Shown here piece by piece: positions 46,686-54,541 of a DNA stretch of 64,000 nucleotides. How positions within the stretch are numbered: the stretch's first letter is position 1; each line of letters starts with the position of its first letter. The notes under the pieces were generated by a model. It was given only the letters and a program-made list of their open reading frames with translations. It did not search any database and was not told where the DNA came from. The stretch lies in contig CALSPH010000001.1 in NCBI GenBank assembly GCA_943788195.1, positions 1,685,595 to 1,749,594 on the forward strand. Direction: 5' to 3'. This DNA comes from an uncultured Bacteroidia bacterium. Its GTDB lineage: Bacteria > Bacteroidota > Bacteroidia > NS11-12g > UBA955. Both the position numbers and the translations under genes were made by a program.

Positions 46686-47637
46686 TCTGCTCTAACACCC
46701 ATTTCTTACCCCACTCCTCTTTTTCTTGATCTGTCCATAAGGATGGAAAAGCAATCACTTTTTGAAAACGTGGAGGTAAGTATTCCGTCCAATTGGTGCC
46801 ACCTGTTGCAGCAACAGCTTGATTTTTTTGTTTTAAGTATTTAATCGCTGATTTAAAATGTGCGAGGCGCCAGTTTACATTTAAGTTATAATCCAATAAA
46901 CGCATATTATCGATTAAACTTTGGTTTGCTTTGCCCGCTTCTTTTAAGTTCAGAAAAAGTTGGTATAAATTGGTCTTTCTGTATTTAGTCACAAAACGCT
47001 CGAATCGAATATCATAGTATGCTTCAAACTGCTTTAAGGTCAAGGTTTTTTCACCGCTTTTCGTGTCAATTGCACCTTGTCTCCAGTAAAGTTTGTCCAG
47101 TAGTTCTAACAAGCTAAGTTTTGCGTCCTTGTTTCGATGGTCCACATGCAATAAATTCTCGATATTTGTTAAGCCAAGCTCTACAAAACGATATTGAGCG
47201 CTTTGAAATCCACTTGCAGGCAACAAGGCCATCCTGAATTTCAAAAACTGTTCCCGCTCCATTCCATCTATCATAATATCAAAACTATGTGCAAGGCTTT
47301 CAACGTATCTATTAATACGAACAACGCGCTCATTGAGATAAGCTGCATCTAAATTTATTTTAAATGCAGCTTGCTTAAGCTCATGTAAAATTAACTTTAG
47401 GAACAATTCAGAGTATTGATGATACGCAATAAATATCAATTCGTCAGGGTGATCTGTTTTGGGATGCTGCAAAGCCAGTAGGCTTTCCAAGTTGATATAA
47501 TCCCAATAGGGCTCAAAATTCGCCTCTAATAAACCTTTGAGGTAATGTTCTAAATCTTGACCCGAATTGGCATATTTAACGCTTAATTGTTCAAGTAAAT
47601 CATGAATATTTTTGTTGTCGCTAATGGATGGTTTCAT
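46675..47637 (-). CDS. kynA: Tryptophan 2,3-dioxygenase
   Basis: Heme enzyme opening the indole ring of tryptophan to N-formylkynurenine, the first step of the kynurenine pathway. 320 residues. HPDELIFIAYHQYSELFLKL contains the distal His and substrate-binding residues, and the central FLKFRMALLPASGFQSAQYR is the family signature (substrate carboxylate Arg). WRLAHFKSAIKYL carries the proximal heme His region, and GGTNWTEYLPPRFQ is the C-terminal block. It starts inside the last 4 nt of rfbC. Other kynurenine genes are not in the window. Confidence 0.93.
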   Translation of the reverse strand: MKPSISDNKNIHDLLEQLSVKYANSGQDLEHYLKGLLEANFEPYWDYINLESLLALQHPKTDHPDELIFIAYHQYSELFLKLILHELKQAAFKINLDAAYLNERVVRINRYVESLAHSFDIMIDGMEREQFLKFRMALLPASGFQSAQYRFVELGLTNIENLLHVDHRNKDAKLSLLELLDKLYWRQGAIDTKSGEKTLTLKQFEAYYDIRFERFVTKYRKTNLYQLFLNLKEAGKANQSLIDNMRLLDYNLNVNWRLAHFKSAIKYLKQKNQAVAATGGTNWTEYLPPRFQKVIAFPSLWTDQEKEEWGKKWVLEQINP

Positions 47638-48182
47638 TTATTAAAAGGAGATTCAAATTGTTTAAATGGGATATAGTCTTTGTCTTTTTCGGAAAGAATT
47701 GGGTTTTCTATACCCCAATCAATCTGCAATTCAGGATCGTTATACATTAATCCCCCTTCATCATCTTTGCTATAATAGTTCGTGCATTTGTAACAAAATA
47801 TGGTATCATCTTCTAAGGTTAAAAACCCATGTGCAAAACCGGGTGGTATCCAAAACTGGGTGTGATTTTCAGCGGATAACACAATTTGATAGGACTTACC
47901 ATACGTATTAGACCCTTTTCGAATGTCAACTGCTACATCCAGAACGCTGCCCTGGATTACGCGCACCAATTTGCCTTGTGCTTTGGGGTCCTTCTGAAAA
48001 TGCAATCCACGTAAAATATTCTTAGCTGAAAAGCTTTGATTGTCTTGAACGAAATCAATAGTTCCGATATGTTCATTAATCACATCCTTCCGGAAGGATT
48101 CATAGAAGTACCCTCTATTGTCTTTAAATAACTTAGGCTGTATAACTAAAAGGCCTTCTATAGGTGTCTTCTCTACTTGCAT
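47634..48182 (-). CDS. rfbC: dTDP-4-dehydrorhamnose 3,5-epimerase
   Basis: Third step of dTDP-L-rhamnose synthesis for surface polysaccharide. About 182 residues from the ATG at 48182 (MQVEKTPIEGLLVIQPKLF); an upstream TTG adds five residues and is unlikely. Cupin fold with LRGLHFQKDPKAQGKLVRV (catalytic His), GSVLDVAVDIRKGS (Asp of the dyad) and FWIPPGFAHGFLTLED. The rfbA, B and D genes are absent nearby, so this is a detached copy. Shares 4 nt with kynA. Confidence 0.93.
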   Translation of the reverse strand: MQVEKTPIEGLLVIQPKLFKDNRGYFYESFRKDVINEHIGTIDFVQDNQSFSAKNILRGLHFQKDPKAQGKLVRVIQGSVLDVAVDIRKGSNTYGKSYQIVLSAENHTQFWIPPGFAHGFLTLEDDTIFCYKCTNYYSKDDEGGLMYNDPELQIDWGIENPILSEKDKDYIPFKQFESPFNK

Positions 48183-48326
48183 GTATAACAAGGGCAAAAA
48201 TGCAGATAATTATTGATTAACAAATCAAATAATTACAAAATAGATTACACATAAAAGGAAATACGTTAATAACTATGCACTTACTAATTGAATTAATGTT
48301 TAATTTTGCATAAAAATTCTACCATA

Positions 48327-49253
48327 ATGGAATCGAACCAAAAAGACAAAAAGAGCAAGATATTTTTATATGCAGTAATCGCAATACTAGCAATTACCAA
48401 TGGCCTATTAGGTTATAAGCTGTATACAGGAAAAAAGGACAATGTGTTCCTCACCCAGCAAAACGAAACGTTGAATGAAGACCGGAAGTCTCTAGAAGAA
48501 GAATTAACTTCACTTTCCAATGAATTAGAGGCTACAAAATCTTCTGAAGCACAAAAAGATTCTGCAATTTCTGAACTTCAAACACAATTGGAGCGCAAAG
48601 TTGCCCAATTAAGAACTGCATTGAATGGTAAGAACCTGAGTAAAAAGGAGCTTACTAAGTTGCGTGCTGAAATCAGCTCACTTAGAGCGGAGAGCACCGC
48701 ATTTCAAAATAAGATTAGAGCATTGGAGGATGAATTGGCAGTGACTACACAAAACTTAAACCAGACCACAACCAAGCTAACAGCTGAAAAACAAGTTACC
48801 GAAAAATTGAATACAACCATCGCTCAGAAAGAAGCGGTAATTGCAAAAGGAAAGCAATTGATAGCTGACCAGGTATCAGTTACAGGTATAAAGATCAGAA
48901 AAAGCGGAAAGGAAGTAGAAACAAGCAAAACAAGAAGAACTGATGCTATTAAAGCTACTTTTAGAATTCAAGAAAATAAAATTGCTGATGCCGGTGATAA
49001 GCCTCTTTATGTTAAAATAACTGGTCCAGATGGAGTTACGTTTGAACCATTGAATGGGTCAAATGGCGAATTCCAGTTAGCTGATGGTGGTGCTGCAAAA
49101 TACAGTGTTATGAAAATCATTGACTACAAAAACACAGATCAGATTGTTGATGTGTATCATAAAAAAAGTACTGAATATGCAGAAGGAATCTACACTGTAG
49201 AGGTTTTTGCAGATAAAGTATCCATTGGGAAATCATCTGTAACTTTAAGATAA
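48327..49253 (+). CDS. Membrane-anchored coiled-coil protein of unknown function
   Basis: 308 residues from the ATG at 48327; the in-frame TTG at 48306 overlaps the TAATTTTGC -7 element (48301-48309) and so cannot be used. One membrane helix (IFLYAVIAILAITNGLLGYK, about 13-32), then a long coiled coil rich in Leu, Glu, Lys and Ser (about 40-190), then a compact C-terminal beta domain with ATFRIQENKIADAGDKPLYV and YTVEVFADKVSIGKSSVTLR. Topology suggests a periplasmic or cytoplasmic spacer that holds the C-terminal domain away from the membrane. No family recognised; similar one-helix coiled-coil proteins occur across Bacteroidota. Confidence 0.75.
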   Translation: MESNQKDKKSKIFLYAVIAILAITNGLLGYKLYTGKKDNVFLTQQNETLNEDRKSLEEELTSLSNELEATKSSEAQKDSAISELQTQLERKVAQLRTALNGKNLSKKELTKLRAEISSLRAESTAFQNKIRALEDELAVTTQNLNQTTTKLTAEKQVTEKLNTTIAQKEAVIAKGKQLIADQVSVTGIKIRKSGKEVETSKTRRTDAIKATFRIQENKIADAGDKPLYVKITGPDGVTFEPLNGSNGEFQLADGGAAKYSVMKIIDYKNTDQIVDVYHKKSTEYAEGIYTVEVFADKVSIGKSSVTLR

Positions 49254-49390
49254 ACCATACAATTATTTGGATTAACCAGTTTTTGCTTGTATATTGCATC
49301 TTAATCTTAAACAATAAATAGCCTATACGCAACAACTCTACTTTTCAACTTTTTTATTAATTCTAACCTTAATAACCAAAAATAGAGTGT

Positions 49391-49966
49391 ATGGCAAATT
49401 TAAAAATCACAGATAGTCAACTTATTGAGCATTTCTTAGATGGAAATGATGCATGTTTTGAAACATTGCTTAATAGGCACAAAGACAAGATTTATACTAC
49501 CATTATCATGATTGTTAAGGACTCTTATGTTGCAGAAGACATATTTCAAGAGACTTTCATAAAAATAGTTAAAATGTTACGTTCTGGAAAATATACAGAC
49601 GATGGAAGATTTGCCCAATATGCTGTGAGAATTGGTCGCAATATGTCCATTGACTATTTTAGAAGAACAAAAAACAGACCTACAATCAATGGTGAGACAG
49701 GTGAAAGTATCCTTGATTCCATGAGTTTTGCCGACAATAAGCAGAAGGATATGGAAAAAGCAGAAGCTACCTCCACCATACGTAAACTGGTGGATGAGTT
49801 ACCGGATGATCAAAAAGAAGTGTTGCTATTGAGGCACTATGGTGATATGTCATTTAAAGAAATTGCCGACTTAACGAAGGTTCCTTTGAACACTGCTTTG
49901 GGTAGAATGCGATATGCATTGATTAACATGCGCAAACTCATCGAAAAGAAATCTTTGGTTTTATAA
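49391..49966 (+). CDS. ECF-type RNA polymerase sigma factor
   Basis: 191 residues with sigma region 2 (LNRHKDKIYTTIIMIVKDSY, AEDIFQETFIKIV) and region 4 (LPDDQKEVLLLRHYGDMSFK, EIADLTKVPLNTALGRMRYA). A linker of about 40 residues joins the two. Region 1.1 and region 3 are absent, as expected for ECF. The downstream 79-residue gene may modulate it. Binds the core polymerase and redirects it to its own promoters; stimulus unknown. Confidence 0.92.
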   Translation: MANLKITDSQLIEHFLDGNDACFETLLNRHKDKIYTTIIMIVKDSYVAEDIFQETFIKIVKMLRSGKYTDDGRFAQYAVRIGRNMSIDYFRRTKNRPTINGETGESILDSMSFADNKQKDMEKAEATSTIRKLVDELPDDQKEVLLLRHYGDMSFKEIADLTKVPLNTALGRMRYALINMRKLIEKKSLVL

Positions 49967-50016
49967 AATAATATTGGGTAACTTGCGTTGTAAGTGTAAT
50001 GAAATAATTTTAGCCT

Positions 50017-50256
50017 ATGAATCCAAAGTTTACTCAAGAAGACATTTTACAATACATTTATAAAGAAACCTCCCCTAAACGCTCTAAGAAAATAGAGGAG
50101 TTTATCAATAAAGACAGAGCTGCAAAGCTATTTTATTTGGAATCTAAAGACACCTTAAACAAATTAGATTCACTAAATGAAAGCCCTAATGAAACTTCAA
50201 TTCGCATCGTAATGGAATCTATTTCCAAATCGAGCCGTTTAGAAGAAACTCATTAA
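50017..50256 (+). CDS. Small conserved-looking protein downstream of the sigma factor
   Basis: 79 residues, soluble, helical and charged: MNPKFTQEDILQYIYKETSP, then KKIEEFINKDRAAKLFYLES and a Ser/Asn-rich tail. No membrane helix, so it is not a classical anti-sigma factor. The N-terminal pattern (T-x-E-D-I-L-x-Y-I-Y-x-E-T, then an EEFINKD helix) resembles the zinc-less anti-sigma-like leader that follows some Bacteroidota ECF genes. It starts 50 nt after the sigma gene and ends 11 nt before the next gene, so it is likely part of the same transcript. Confidence 0.7.
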   Translation: MNPKFTQEDILQYIYKETSPKRSKKIEEFINKDRAAKLFYLESKDTLNKLDSLNESPNETSIRIVMESISKSSRLEETH

Positions 50257-50267
50257 GTAAGCCCTCA

Positions 50268-50933
50268 TTGTTGATTCGTAATAGATTTTATTGCATCGCA
50301 TTGTGCCTTTTAAGCTTTAGCTTTATTGGCAGTGGATCGTATACGTATAAAATTGCCAAAGTGCAATATCGCGGAGGTGGGGATTGGTATGCAAATCGTA
50401 CTGCATTGCCCAACTTGGTCAAATTTTGCAATCAAAACATTAAAACTCACATCAATCCCAATGATGCTATTGTTGATATTGCCTCAGATGAAATCTTTGA
50501 TTACCCTTATATTTATTTAACAGGGCATGGAAATATCGTTTTTGATAACAAAGACGCCTCTAATCTTAGAAAATACTTAGAAGCTGGAGGTTTTATTCAT
50601 ATTGACGACAACTATGGGTTAGATAAATATGTAAGGCCTCAAATGAAAAAGGTCTTTCCTGATCTCAGTTTTGTCGAATTGCCATACTCCCATAAGATTT
50701 ATAGCATAAAATACCCCTTCCCTAAAGGATTACCCAAAATTCATGAACACGATGGCAAACCAGCGCAAGGTTTTGGACTGATTTATAAAGGCAGATTGGT
50801 TTGCTTTTACTCATATGAGTCCGATTTGGGCAATGGATGGGAAAATCCTGAAGTGCATAACGATCCAGCGGAAAAACGTGCTCAAGCGCTTAAAATGGGT
50901 GCTAATATCATGCAGTATGCACTGACGTACTAG
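50268..50933 (+). CDS. DUF4159 exported protein
   Basis: 221 residues. Begins on a TTG codon at 50268 with a signal peptide (NRFYCIALCLLSFSFIGSG). The rest is the DUF4159 domain, related to a class I glutamine amidotransferase-like fold: KVQYRGGGDWYANRTALPNL, PYIYLTGHGNIVF, YLEAGGFIHIDDNYGLDKYV and a C-terminal NIMQYALTY helix. DUF4159 proteins are found with the BatA/MoxR aerotolerance-type clusters, though none is visible here; the biochemical role is unknown. Located 11 nt after the 79-residue gene. Confidence 0.82.
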   Translation: MLIRNRFYCIALCLLSFSFIGSGSYTYKIAKVQYRGGGDWYANRTALPNLVKFCNQNIKTHINPNDAIVDIASDEIFDYPYIYLTGHGNIVFDNKDASNLRKYLEAGGFIHIDDNYGLDKYVRPQMKKVFPDLSFVELPYSHKIYSIKYPFPKGLPKIHEHDGKPAQGFGLIYKGRLVCFYSYESDLGNGWENPEVHNDPAEKRAQALKMGANIMQYALTY

Positions 50934-50955
50934 TCTGTGAAGATAATAGCGTGTC

Positions 50956-52581
50956 CTAAACCTCCTTATCCAGCAGATTCGTCACTACATGATAACGTGG
51001 GTCATCAATGGATGATTCTATAACATCGGCAAAGTCAGGGTTGTTCTTTAGCAATAAGTCTTTACACTCAGGACTCAAATGGGTCAGCTTTACTTCTTTA
51101 CCCAATTCAAGATACTTGTCCGCAATACTGCGCAGTGCTTCAATACCTGAATGGTCACTCACTCTAGATTCTATAAAATCAATTTCAACTTTCTTCGGAT
51201 CCTCTTTTATATCAAATTTACTTTGGAAATTCTGGGTTGATCCAAAAAACAAAGGACCCCAGATCTCATACACTTTGGTTCCATCCTCTTTGATGCGCTT
51301 TCGAGCACGAATCATTGTTGCATTCTTCCAAGCAAAAACCAATGCTGAAATCAAGACCCCAACCAACACTGCTATGGCTAAATCTTGCCAAACCGTAATT
51401 GCAGAAACCACAATCAATACAATTGCATCTGACAATGGGATCTTGTTGAGCACGCGAAAACTACTCCATGCAAACGTGCCGATCACTACCATAAACATTA
51501 CGCCTACTAATGCAGCAATCGGGATCTGCTCAATTAAACCCGAACCAAACAAAATGAAACAAAGCAGTGCTATAGCTGCCACCATTCCGGATAATCGACC
51601 TCTCCCACCTGAATTCACGTTAATGATGGATTGACCAATCATTGCGCAACCGCCCATGCCTCCAAATAAACCATTCACAATATTTGCGCTTCCTTGTGCA
51701 ATACATTCACGATTACCACTTCCTCTGGTTTCGGTTAAATCATCCACCAAATTTAGCGTCATTAAGGATTCGATAAGCCCCACTGCTGCAAGTAAACTCG
51801 CTGTTGAGATAATGGTTCCCCAGTGCCCTTTTATGCTATCGAATAATCCAAATATCTGAAATTGAAATGTGGGTAAACTTCCTTTTAATCCGCTACCACC
51901 ACCGTCTTTAATGAAAGAACCAACCGTACTCACATCACCGATTAAACCTTTACCGAAGATCGTGATAGCCGCTACTACTAATATAGCAGTTAAGGCTCCA
52001 GGTATTTTTTTGGTCAATTTGGGTAACAACCACATAATTGCCATGGCTAAGGCTACTAAACCCACCATAACATATAAATCGGATCCTTGCATCCAAGATT
52101 TACTGTCACCGGCCCCTGATTTAAAGAAATCCAATTGTGACAAGAAAATCACAATAGCCAGGCCATTTACAAATCCCATCATCACAGGATGCGGAATAAG
52201 ACGGACAAATTTACCCAACTTAAATACGCCAGCCATTATTTGAATAAAACCTACAATGAGCAATGTTATAAATAACCATTGAAGTCCTAAATTCGGAATA
52301 GGATTCGCTAAAGTTAGACCAATATCATTCCCTTGCTTAATCAAATGAACCATCACAATGGCCATGGCTCCCGTTGCTCCAGAAATCATTCCCGGGCGAC
52401 CACCAAACATGGAAGTGATTATGCCCATCATAAATGCGCCATATAAGCCCACCAATGGGTCAATTCCAGCAACAAAGGCAAAGGCTACTGCTTCTGGCAC
52501 CAATGCCAATGCTACAGTTAAACCCGATAAAATGTCATCTTTGGGATTAAAAGTAAAATTCTTGAAAATGAACTTAGTCAT
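50956..52581 (-). CDS. SulP-family anion transporter with STAS domain
   Basis: 541 residues: about 11-14 membrane segments and a C-terminal cytoplasmic STAS domain (from about 430; VEIDFIESRVSDHSGIEALR). Conserved SulP features: DILSGLTVALALVPEAVAFA near the N-terminus, GATGAMAIVMVHL, and NGLFGGMGGCAMIGQSIIN. SulP proteins carry sulfate, bicarbonate or other anions; in marine bacteria the group often takes up bicarbonate with Na+, but substrate cannot be set from sequence alone. Monocistronic. Confidence 0.92.
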   Translation of the reverse strand: MTKFIFKNFTFNPKDDILSGLTVALALVPEAVAFAFVAGIDPLVGLYGAFMMGIITSMFGGRPGMISGATGAMAIVMVHLIKQGNDIGLTLANPIPNLGLQWLFITLLIVGFIQIMAGVFKLGKFVRLIPHPVMMGFVNGLAIVIFLSQLDFFKSGAGDSKSWMQGSDLYVMVGLVALAMAIMWLLPKLTKKIPGALTAILVVAAITIFGKGLIGDVSTVGSFIKDGGGSGLKGSLPTFQFQIFGLFDSIKGHWGTIISTASLLAAVGLIESLMTLNLVDDLTETRGSGNRECIAQGSANIVNGLFGGMGGCAMIGQSIINVNSGGRGRLSGMVAAIALLCFILFGSGLIEQIPIAALVGVMFMVVIGTFAWSSFRVLNKIPLSDAIVLIVVSAITVWQDLAIAVLVGVLISALVFAWKNATMIRARKRIKEDGTKVYEIWGPLFFGSTQNFQSKFDIKEDPKKVEIDFIESRVSDHSGIEALRSIADKYLELGKEVKLTHLSPECKDLLLKNNPDFADVIESSIDDPRYHVVTNLLDKEV

Positions 52582-52659
52582 AAGTGATTTTTTGAAGGTC
52601 GCAAATGTAGCCTAATCCTCGTAAGAATTCCCAGAAGTTCTAAAGATTTGACAGGTGCA

Positions 52660-53208
52660 TTAAATAGAATCCGCACTCCGCTTATAATGATTTTGCACAA
52701 TTTGATCCATGCATACGGTTGACTTTACCAGTGTAAACCATTGCTCCTCGGGCATATGGCCAAACAAACGCACACCACCTCCCAATAGAACTGGCATAGT
52801 GGTAATAATCATTTCATCAATTAAATTTTTGGCTAGAAAGCTCTGAATCAACTGTCCTCCATCAATATACAGTTTAAGGTGATTTTTGCTATGGATGTGT
52901 GCAAGTACTGCCTTCAGCTCTCCTTTCACTAGATGAACCTTTCCTTTATATGCCTCAGACACTTCAGACAGGGTATTGCTCAATACATAAACCGGTTTTT
53001 CATAAGGCCAGTCCATATCAAAAGAGCATATCTTCTCGAAAGTCCGTCTCCCCATTAGCAAGGCATCCACACGATTCATAAAAGCGCCATACCCCATGTC
53101 TTCCCCTTCGGTAACCTTTATTTTATTAAGCCAATCCAAACCTTCATTCCGGTCTGAGATATAGCCATCAATACTTGTCGCGATAAATACTGAGTTCATT
53201 TTATTCAT
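52660..53208 (-). CDS. Dihydrofolate reductase-family protein (RibD C-terminal domain type)
   Basis: About 182 residues from MNKMNSVFIATSIDGYISDR; the frame extends upstream to 53274, but a TATATTTG -7 element lies between, just before the predicted start. Fold of the DHFR/RibD C-terminal domain: SIDGYISDRNEGLDW, DALLMGRRTFEKI (NADPH-binding region), YVLSNTLS, YIDGGQLIQSFL and TMPVLLGGGVRLF. Stand-alone members of this family reduce unknown substrates; true folate or riboflavin activity is not implied. Confidence 0.85.
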   Translation of the reverse strand: MNKMNSVFIATSIDGYISDRNEGLDWLNKIKVTEGEDMGYGAFMNRVDALLMGRRTFEKICSFDMDWPYEKPVYVLSNTLSEVSEAYKGKVHLVKGELKAVLAHIHSKNHLKLYIDGGQLIQSFLAKNLIDEMIITTMPVLLGGGVRLFGHMPEEQWFTLVKSTVCMDQIVQNHYKRSADSI

Positions 53209-53353
53209 TGCAGTACATTTATTCAAATATAAATTTAAATAATGCAATCGTATCGAATTGACTTTGAATTTCAACTTACTGCAGATTGTCTTTCTATATA
53301 CTTAGGTTTTTATTTAGTTTTGGGGTAACATTGAGTACGGGCTAAATAAAAAT

Positions 53354-54415
53354 ATGATTAAGGTAATTACTTTCTGCATTTTAACTTTGATGAGTCTACC
53401 TGCATTTACCTGCAACCTTTCGCAATTTACTTTAACCAGTTTTACTGGAAGTGGACCATACACTATTACCACTAGTCTCTGTTTTGGACATGGGTTTACT
53501 GGTGGATCTTCTGGCGGGGACCCTACAGGAAGATTTGCATTTTCTTTCTTTGGCAACTCCCCGCTTGTAATTAACTCATTCACTCCAGATACAGTAACGG
53601 GTGCGTCCACGGGTGTTGGATTTAAGGGAGACACAACCGGCCCAGGCAGCTCGCCTTTATCTGGGCAACAGAATATTATATTCACTACCACTACTACATC
53701 CGGAAGGCTTGGTTGCTCCAACCCCCCATCCTGCGGGTCTGCCAGGCAAACTTGTATTACATTTACCTTTGTAATGGATAGCATTCCGGATTCCATAAGA
53801 GTAGTTGGAATAGAGGCGTCTGACAGTTTTACGATTGGAACAGGTTGCAATGGACAAAGTGATATGGTAATTGATTTTTCCTCTTTCCTTCCTGTGAATT
53901 GGTTGGGTGTTACAGGGGAACATTTACCTTCAAATAAGAATCTACTCGTATGGACTGTTGCACAAGAAGAAAACTGCAGTCATTATATTATTAGAAGATC
54001 ACTAGAGCTAAATCACCATCCTGAATGGAAACTTTTGAGTACCATTGACTGCGATAACCGTCTAGAGGTACACCAGCATAGTTATATAGACAATAACCCT
54101 CCACCCGTAGGTTATTACCAAATTGTACAATACGATTATAATTCAGAAAACTCCAAATCATGGATCATTCCAATTTGGAAAAAAGAGGAACAATTGACCC
54201 CATTTCCAAACCCATCAGATACATACTTTACACTAAATACGAAAGGTGTCAGTAGGTTAGAAATAATAAACTCATTGGGTAAAATTGTAGATGAGAAGGA
54301 TTTGGGATCTGAAACACGAATGGAAATAGATGTGTCAGCTTATACTCCTGGAGTCTATTTTATTCGACTCTATTATGCGAATCGAGTCAGATTAGAAAAA
54401 GTATCTAAATTATAA
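53354..54415 (+). CDS. Secreted T9SS sorting-domain protein, function unknown
   Basis: 353 residues. Signal peptide MIKVITFCILTLMSLPAFTC, then a domain of about 170 residues rich in Gly, Ser, Thr and Pro with six or more Cys (for example GCSNPPSCGSARQTC), which suggests disulfide bonds outside the cell. A second beta domain (FSSFLPVNWLGVTGEH onward) leads into the C-terminal type A sorting domain FPNPSDTYFTLNT to GVYFIRLYYANRVRLEKVSK. Exported and surface-attached or released through T9SS. No catalytic motif recognised. Confidence 0.82.
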   Translation: MIKVITFCILTLMSLPAFTCNLSQFTLTSFTGSGPYTITTSLCFGHGFTGGSSGGDPTGRFAFSFFGNSPLVINSFTPDTVTGASTGVGFKGDTTGPGSSPLSGQQNIIFTTTTTSGRLGCSNPPSCGSARQTCITFTFVMDSIPDSIRVVGIEASDSFTIGTGCNGQSDMVIDFSSFLPVNWLGVTGEHLPSNKNLLVWTVAQEENCSHYIIRRSLELNHHPEWKLLSTIDCDNRLEVHQHSYIDNNPPPVGYYQIVQYDYNSENSKSWIIPIWKKEEQLTPFPNPSDTYFTLNTKGVSRLEIINSLGKIVDEKDLGSETRMEIDVSAYTPGVYFIRLYYANRVRLEKVSKL

Positions 54416-54541
54416 ACTCCTATAGTATCATCTACTTATTGTGGTATTATTGAGTAATGCAATTGACCTCTTGAAATCTGAAGAAGGTTTTGTCTTTCAT
54501 GCTGTTTTCATTGCTCATAACAATACTCTGACAAGCAATGT

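Noticed and set aside
51008..51634. Long plus-strand frame (208 codons) inside the SulP gene
   Set aside because: Antisense shadow of the well-supported SulP transporter; composition reflects the opposite-strand codon pattern and there is no recognisable domain.
53314..53850. Minus-strand frame of 178 codons opposite the T9SS protein gene at 53354
   Set aside because: Antisense to a gene with a signal peptide and sorting domain; Pro/Val-rich shadow translation with no family features.
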